Positions 59,443 through 64,000 of a stretch of DNA of 64,000 nt are shown here, in pieces; position 1 is the first letter of the stretch; each line of letters begins with the position of its first letter. The stretch lies in assembly GCF_000014805.1 (NCBI RefSeq), contig NC_008570.1, forward strand, positions 4,517,001 through 4,581,000. Direction: 5' to 3'. The stretch is from Aeromonas hydrophila subsp. hydrophila ATCC 7966 (lineage in GTDB: Bacteria; Pseudomonadota; Gammaproteobacteria; Enterobacterales; Aeromonadaceae). A program made the translations under genes and the position numbers. Below the pieces are notes generated by a model. That model did not search any database, was not told where the DNA came from, and worked only from the letters and a program-made list of their open reading frames with translations.

Positions 59443-61278
59443 TTATCGACGGCAGTAGTCGATGATCAGGTCCATAAAGGCTTCGCCGAAGCGTTCCAGC
59501 TTACGGTGACCCACGCCGTTAACCGCCAGCATTTCCGCTTCGGTCATCGGCATCAGCTGCGCCATCTCTACCAGGGTGGCGTCGTTGAACACCACGTAGG
59601 GCGGCACCTCTTCATCCTCGGCGATCTGCTTGCGCAGGGCGCGCAGTTCCTTGAACAGCCGCTTGTCGTAGTTGGCGTTGTCGAGCAGGCCGTTGCGCTT
59701 CTCCTTGCGGCTGGAGATGGGCTGCAGGCGCGGCACCGCCAGATCCAGCTTCACCTCGCCGCGCAGCACGGGACGGGCTGCCTCGGTCAACTGCAGCACC
59801 AGATTGCGGGTGATGTTCTGGGTCAGCAATCCCTTGTGGATCAGCTGGCGGATGACGCTCATCCAGTACTCGTGGCTCTGATCCTTGCCGATGCCGTAGG
59901 TCGACAGCTTGTCGTGGCCGTGATCCTTGATGCGCTGGTTCAGCGACCCGCGCAGCACCTCCACCACATAACCCACCCCGAAGTTCTGCCCCACCCGCCA
60001 GACACAGGAGAGCGCCTTCTGGGCATCTTCGGTGCCGTCATAGCTCTGGGGGGGGTCGAGGCAGATGTCGCAGTTGCCGCACGGCTTGTCGTTGTACTCG
60101 CCGAAGTAGTTGAGCAGCACCTGCCGGCGGCAGGTCTGCGCCTCGGCGAAGGCCGCCATCACGTTGAGCTTGTACTGCTCCACCTGCAACTGCTGGGGGT
60201 TTTCGATGTTGTCGAGCAGCCGGCGCACCCGGCCGATGTCGGCGGGATCGTACAGCAACAGCGCCTCGGCCGGGGTGCCGTCACGGCCAGCCCGGCCGGT
60301 CTCCTGATAGTAGGATTCGATGTTCTTCGGAATGTCGTAGTGCACCACGAAGCGCACGTTGGGCTTGTCGATGCCCATGCCGAACGCCACCGTCGCCACC
60401 ACTATCTCGATGTCGTCCTTGAGGAAGGACTCCTGAGTGCGCTGGCGCAGCTCGAGCGGCAGGCCGGCGTGATAGGGCGCCGCCTTGCAGCCGTGGCGGG
60501 AGAGCCGCTCGGCCACCTCCTCCACCCGATTGCGGCTGGAGCAGTAGACGATGCCGCAGTTGCCCTTCTGACTCTGCACGTAGCGCAGCAGCTGCTCCGC
60601 CGCCTTGAACTTCTCCACCAGGCTGTAGCGGATATTGGGTCTGTCAAAGCTGGCGGTGTGGATAAAGGGGTCGTGGAGTTCCAGCCGATGCAGCATGTCG
60701 CTGCGGGTCGCCTCGTCGGCGGTGGCGGTGAGCGCCACCACCGGCACCTGCGGGAACCACTGCTTGAGCCGGCCCAGCGCCGCGTATTCCGGTCGAAAAT
60801 CGTGCCCCCACTGGGAGACACAGTGTGCCTCGTCGATGGCAAACAGACCGAGCGGCAGCTCCGCCAGCCGATCCATGAACTCGTGCTGCAGCAGGCGTTC
60901 GGGGGAGACATAGACGATTTTTATCTCGCCGCGCCGCATGGCGGCGAAGTTCTGGATCATCTCCTCCCGGCTCAGGGCCGAGTTGATGTAGACCGCCGCC
61001 ACGCCGTTGGCGCGCAGGCTGTCCACCTGATCCTTCATCAGCGAAATGAGGGGAGAGACCACCACCCCGAGCCCGGGCCGCAGCAGCGCCGGGATCTGGT
61101 AGCAGAGCGACTTGCCGCCACCGGTGGGCTTGAGCACCAGCGCATCGCGCCCCGCCACTATCTGCTCGATGATTTCGAGCTGGCCCGGCCGGAATTGCTG
61201 ATAGCCGAACACCGCCTGCAGCAGGGCAAGCGGATTCTCTGGCTGGGGGTCAGGCAGGGTTTCGGCAATGGCGGTCAT
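59443..61278 (-). CDS. recQ: ATP-dependent DNA helicase RecQ
   Basis: The 611-residue 3'-5' helicase of recombination and fork repair. Motif 0 [10 protein letters not shown], Walker [17 protein letters not shown] near residue 54, DEAH box [20 protein letters not shown] near 145, motif [12 protein letters not shown] near 325, the zinc-binding CRRQ...CGNCDIC near 380-402, RQC and C-terminal HRDC domain are all present. AAGGAG precedes the ATG. Length equals E. coli RecQ. Confidence 0.98.
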   Translation of the reverse strand: MTAIAETLPDPQPENPLALLQAVFGYQQFRPGQLEIIEQIVAGRDALVLKPTGGGKSLCYQIPALLRPGLGVVVSPLISLMKDQVDSLRANGVAAVYINSALSREEMIQNFAAMRRGEIKIVYVSPERLLQHEFMDRLAELPLGLFAIDEAHCVSQWGHDFRPEYAALGRLKQWFPQVPVVALTATADEATRSDMLHRLELHDPFIHTASFDRPNIRYSLVEKFKAAEQLLRYVQSQKGNCGIVYCSSRNRVEEVAERLSRHGCKAAPYHAGLPLELRQRTQESFLKDDIEIVVATVAFGMGIDKPNVRFVVHYDIPKNIESYYQETGRAGRDGTPAEALLLYDPADIGRVRRLLDNIENPQQLQVEQYKLNVMAAFAEAQTCRRQVLLNYFGEYNDKPCGNCDICLDPPQSYDGTEDAQKALSCVWRVGQNFGVGYVVEVLRGSLNQRIKDHGHDKLSTYGIGKDQSHEYWMSVIRQLIHKGLLTQNITRNLVLQLTEAARPVLRGEVKLDLAVPRLQPISSRKEKRNGLLDNANYDKRLFKELRALRKQIAEDEEVPPYVVFNDATLVEMAQLMPMTEAEMLAVNGVGHRKLERFGEAFMDLIIDYCRR

Positions 61279-61420
61279 GGGCTCTCCTTTGGGGTCGCCA
61301 TTCTAAAGCAGCCGCCGCCCACAATAAACCTGCCATTGCGACTGTTAAGGAAGTGTTGCAGACTGGCTGGAGTTTTTACTCGGTCGTACTGCCAGGGATC
61401 GGACTCAAGGAATGAAACAG

Positions 61421-61876
61421 ATGCTCAAGAAGATGGCGCTCAGTGGCATTGCCAACCTGTTCGCCGAGAGGATGCCGTTCAACAAGTTGATCGGCATGCA
61501 GGTGACGCACTACGACTTCGACAAGGTCGAGCTGCGCATCAAGATGGAGGAAAAGCTGATCGGCAACCCCTTCCACAACATCCTGCACGGCGGCGTCACC
61601 GCCACTCTGCTCGATGTGGCCGGCGGCATGATAGTCGCTGCCTCCTGCATCGACGAGCTGGAAGACTTCTCCCCCAGCTACCTCAAGGAGCGCTTCTCCC
61701 GCCTCGGCACCATCGATCTGCGGGTGGACTACCTGCGGCCGGGGCGCGGCAACGAGTTCATCGCCACCGCCCACATCATCCGGGCCGGCAGCAAGGTCGC
61801 GGTTGCCCGCATGGAACTGCACAACGAAGAAGGGACTCATATCGCCTTCGGTACCGGCACCTATCTGGTGGGCTGA
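61421..61876 (+). CDS. yigI: Hotdog-fold thioesterase YigI
   Basis: A 151-residue PaaI/hotdog-family acyl-CoA thioesterase. The active-site stretch is NPFHNILHGGVTATLLDVAGG near residues 53-73, and GTIDLRVDYLRPGRGNEF plus GSKVAVARMELHNEE are shared with E. coli YigI. ATG at 61421 is 9 bases after AAGGA; ATG at 61412 abuts it and is less likely. The recQ and yigI genes are also near each other in E. coli. Confidence 0.93.
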   Translation: MLKKMALSGIANLFAERMPFNKLIGMQVTHYDFDKVELRIKMEEKLIGNPFHNILHGGVTATLLDVAGGMIVAASCIDELEDFSPSYLKERFSRLGTIDLRVDYLRPGRGNEFIATAHIIRAGSKVAVARMELHNEEGTHIAFGTGTYLVG

Positions 61877-62000
61877 GCCAGCCTATTGCATAAAAACCAC
61901 GCTGCTAATCTGATTTTAATCATTAGAAACCTTACCCCCTCTGTCGCCACCAGGTTCATACTGAAAGTCGGGATTGTGTGCAGAGGGAGGATTGCAGGCG

Positions 62001-62528
62001 ATGAGTGCGAAACTGGCCACCAAACCATCCAGAGCCTTGTTGAGGCAGCTCGAGTCCATGCTCGACGAGGTGCAGACACCCGAGTGTCGCCACTGGCTGG
62101 AACAGGAGCTTGAGGGATACTCTCTCTGTTCGCCCCTGCCTTGGTATCGCATCATAGCCTGTCGGCAACGCGGTCACTTCTTGGACCTGAAGACGGGAAA
62201 ATACCTGACTTGTCATATCAACAGTCAAACGCTAAGCCAACGCGATCTGGCCCAAATTCAGTTCATCTATGCCCGTGAACCCGCCGCCCACTATTTGCTG
62301 CAACGCAATTCCGGTATTGAGCCCTGGCCAGAACAGCTGCTGGAAGATTATCAGGAGCAGCTGATCCCCGGCCATCTATGCCTGCAAGCCTGGCATGAGC
62401 CCGTGTCTTCATTACGTGAACAACTGATGGAGGGAATCGAACATTTCATTAGTGAGTACCCCAAGCACGCGGCCTTGCAACCTCAGCACGGCTTCAAGGC
62501 ATTGCGGCATCAGCACTGGCATATCTAA
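62001..62528 (+). CDS. Hypothetical protein with AbiTii-like N-terminus
   Basis: A 175-residue soluble protein. Residues about 10-48 (ALLRQLESMLDEV, then CRHWLEQELEGY, then LPWYRIIA) resemble the AbiTii domain, in which short helices end in W-x(3)-EL-x-GY followed by a proline and YR. AbiTii domains occur in abortive-infection and other defence proteins, but the C-terminal part here shows no effector I recognise. ATG at 62001 has GGAGG 10 bases upstream. It stands alone, with an octanucleotide repeat downstream. Defence function is only a possibility. Confidence 0.7.
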   Translation: MSAKLATKPSRALLRQLESMLDEVQTPECRHWLEQELEGYSLCSPLPWYRIIACRQRGHFLDLKTGKYLTCHINSQTLSQRDLAQIQFIYAREPAAHYLLQRNSGIEPWPEQLLEDYQEQLIPGHLCLQAWHEPVSSLREQLMEGIEHFISEYPKHAALQPQHGFKALRHQHWHI

Positions 62529-62622
62529 CAGGCGCCTGGCGCGCAAGGAGGGCACCATAGACAGAACCCAACCAGAGATTGCCACAATCTAAAGTGCCGG
62601 AGTCAGGATCAGACTCCACCCT

Positions 62623-62647
62623 GGGCCACCGAGCGGTGGCCCTTTTA
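62623..62647 (+). terminator. Terminator after the AbiTii-like gene
   Basis: GGGCCACC-GAGC-GGTGGCCC followed by TTTTA, about 95 bases after the stop. Confidence 0.85.
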
Positions 62648-62690
62648 TTGCCCAGCGCCGGGCAACGGAACTGACGAGACGGATTAAACA

Positions 62691-62753
62691 GACAGAGAGA
62701 CAGAGAGACAGAGAGACAGAGAGACAGAGAGACAGAGAGACAGAGAGACAGAG
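62691..62753. repeat. Octanucleotide tandem repeat (GACAGAGA)
   Basis: Seven perfect GACAGAGA units and most of an eighth, 63 bases in all, between a terminator and tRNA-Pro. It is not inside a gene. Such repeats change copy number by slippage. Confidence 0.97.
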
Positions 62754-62823
62754 GAGCATTGCAGTTACCCTAGCAAGCCGCCAGCATGAATATCGCCCTC
62801 CGCTTGCGCGAATGCCAAATGCG

Positions 62824-62851
62824 AAAAGGCCGCTCTATTGAGCGGCCTTTT
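62824..62851 (-). terminator. Terminator of tRNA-Pro
   Basis: AAAAGGCCGCT and AGCGGCCTTTT form an 11-pair stem directly beyond the tRNA 3' end. Confidence 0.88.
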
Positions 62852-62857
62852 CTAATG

Positions 62858-62934
<77 letters not shown>

Positions 62935-63081
62935 ATGTCTGCGGGACGGGAATTTACCGAAAGCCCCGACTCGACACAAGCCTTTTTTACGTTTGTAAGC
63001 AAAAAAATGGCTGTTCGCTCAACTATTCGTCAGTTCCATCCATCCTGAGCCGTCAGCGGCCAAAAAATGGTCTGGCAACGT

Positions 63082-63792
63082 TTATGAGGAAGCGAGCTGG
63101 AATTCGGCCGGGCCAAGCAAGCGGCGACGCCAGTCAGCGACCACACCATGCTCCAGCCAGTCTGCCGCATGCTTGCGCCAGTTGGGCGAGAGGGCCGGAT
63201 TTTCCAGCAGCAACAGCAGGTCCGCTTCGTTGCGCAGCTGGTTGAACAGGATGTCGGCGGTGCGCTTTACCGTGAGTTCAGGGTAGGGCCTGTCCACCAG
63301 CTCCAGCCGCTCCTGCGGCATCACCATCCCCTCCTCCAGCACCCGCAACAGCCAGCCGCAGCGGCCGCTGAGCTGCATCACCTGCGACATCTGGCCATAG
63401 CCGAAACGCTGGTTGAGCTTGAAGCAGGGGGATCTGGGCTGGCTTATCTGGATCAGCGCCTCGCCGAGACGATAGACATCGCCGATACAGGCCTGCGCCT
63501 CGGTCAGCCCGACCCCGGAGAGGTTCTCGCCGAAGGCGGCCGGTTGCCAGGGGGTACGCGGGGTCGGCAGGCCCAGCGCCGTCTGCCAGTTGTGCCACCA
63601 GGGGTAGTGATCGGCAGGATAGTAGTGCAGCGCCCGATCCGGGCCGCCATGGTGGCGCTGGTCGCACTGTTCGTCGCCAGCCAGACCATTGGCACCGCAC
63701 CAGAGCGGTATGGAGGTGGCTTGTTTGTGGATGGCACTGACAAGGCCGGGAACCAGTTCGGTACCCTGGCCGCTAAAGATGGAGATCCGCAT
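63082..63792 (-). CDS. yiiM: MOSC-domain molybdenum-cofactor protein YiiM
   Basis: A 236-residue MOSC-domain protein like E. coli YiiM, which reduces toxic N-hydroxylated bases such as 6-hydroxylaminopurine using molybdenum cofactor. It has GLAGDEQCDQRHHGGPDRALHYYP in parts near residues 37-60, GENLSGVGLTE near 88 and the Moco-binding cysteine in ISQPRSPCFKLN near 122. ATG at 63792 is 6 bases after GGAGG; ATG at 63798 touches it. The start codon lies inside a long inverted repeat. Confidence 0.94.
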   Translation of the reverse strand: MRISIFSGQGTELVPGLVSAIHKQATSIPLWCGANGLAGDEQCDQRHHGGPDRALHYYPADHYPWWHNWQTALGLPTPRTPWQPAAFGENLSGVGLTEAQACIGDVYRLGEALIQISQPRSPCFKLNQRFGYGQMSQVMQLSGRCGWLLRVLEEGMVMPQERLELVDRPYPELTVKRTADILFNQLRNEADLLLLLENPALSPNWRKHAADWLEHGVVADWRRRLLGPAEFQLASS

Positions 63793-63827
63793 TCTCATCC
63801 TCCGGATTGACGAGAGAATGCGGATCT
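63783..63827 (-). promoter_or_regulatory. Inverted repeat enclosing the yiiM ribosome site and start
   Basis: AGATCCGCATTCTC (63783-63796) and GAGAATGCGGATCT (63814-63827) are perfect 14-base arms around a 17-base loop. In the message the GGAGG site is in the loop and the start codon is in the stem. There is no T-run. Confidence 0.8.
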
Positions 63828-63837
63828 TAACACGAGG

Positions 63838-64000
63838 TCAGGCGACTGCCTGCATCTGGGTGGTCATGGCGATCTCGGCGCGGCGACGTTTCTCCGCCTT
63901 GGCCATCAGATACCAGCTGCCGAAGGTGAACAACGACACCGACAGCAGGATCAGGCTGGCCACCGCGTTTATCTCGGGTTTCACCCCGAGTCGCACCGCC
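63838..64000 (-). CDS. potI: Putrescine ABC transporter permease PotI (3' end only)
   Basis: The last 54 codons of a gene entering from the right edge. The product ends VRLGVKPEINAVASLILL, a final membrane helix, then WYLMAKAEKRRRAEI and a short tail, which matches the C-terminus of E. coli PotI (VRMGVNPEINALATLIL, WYLMARAEK). PotI forms the putrescine importer with PotFGH. yiiM starts 45 bases after the stop on the same strand. Confidence 0.85.
   Translation of the reverse strand, partial: AVRLGVKPEINAVASLILLSVSLFTFGSWYLMAKAEKRRRAEIAMTTQMQAVA

Overview
This 64 kb window is a GC-rich (roughly 60 percent by eye) chromosomal stretch from a gamma-proteobacterium, most likely an Aeromonas. The evidence is the relatedness of many products to Escherichia coli orthologues (PntA, YqhD, PyrBI, MglBAC, LacZ, GalETKM, HslVU, NirBDC-CysG, RraA, SelO, RecQ, YiiM), combined with an arginine deiminase operon, many chemoreceptors and an FNR-type nir promoter. 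Nothing looks like a prophage, insertion sequence, integron or CRISPR array; the window is core and lightly accessory chromosome.

Layout. 1-9 kb: transhydrogenase pntAB (minus, pntB cut by the edge), the divergent yqhD/yqhC-like pair with a Blc-type lipocalin, a dCache chemoreceptor, and a phosphatidylserine-decarboxylase-like pyruvoyl enzyme. 9-12 kb: tRNA-Trp, a hypothetical gene, and pyrBI behind an attenuator with a leader peptide. 12-18 kb: an argR-type regulator facing the arginine deiminase operon arcA-arcC-arcB-arcD, which is followed upstream by an AT-rich control region with ARG-box-like sites. 18-20 kb: a small secreted protein, a ParA plus ribbon-helix-helix pair, and a CsrB-like RNA. 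20-36 kb: a galactose/lactose island (mglBAC with a chemoreceptor at its 3' end, lacZ, a GalR/GalS-type repressor, galETK-galM), then an aldo-keto reductase. The mglB, lacZ and galE promoters share a nearly identical GalR-operator plus CRP layout, so uptake, lactose cleavage, the Leloir pathway and perhaps taxis appear to form one regulon.

36-46 kb: uppP, an RpoE/ChrR-type sigma/anti-sigma pair, a Lon-substrate-binding-domain protein, argS, ftsN, hslVU (sigma-32 promoter), and a divergent MFS/LysR pair. 46-52 kb: the nitrite operon nirB-nirD-nirC-cysG under FNR and NarL/NarP-like sites. 52-64 kb: mgtE, an HBM chemoreceptor, rraA, a RyhB-type small RNA with a Fur box, yhhQ, selO with a small partner, a cytochrome c, recQ, yigI, an AbiTii-like hypothetical, an octanucleotide repeat, tRNA-Pro, yiiM and the end of potI.

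The most unusual pattern is that four operon or gene junctions (arcC/arcB, galK/galM, after hslU, nirB/nirD) carry short imperfect tandem copies of the adjacent gene end, in two cases as tiny open frames joined by ATGA overlaps on both sides. Other points of note are two regulatory RNAs with clear signatures, an ArgR with an altered arginine-binding acid, an ArgRS with a non-canonical HIGH motif, and a chromosomal type Ib-like partition pair.
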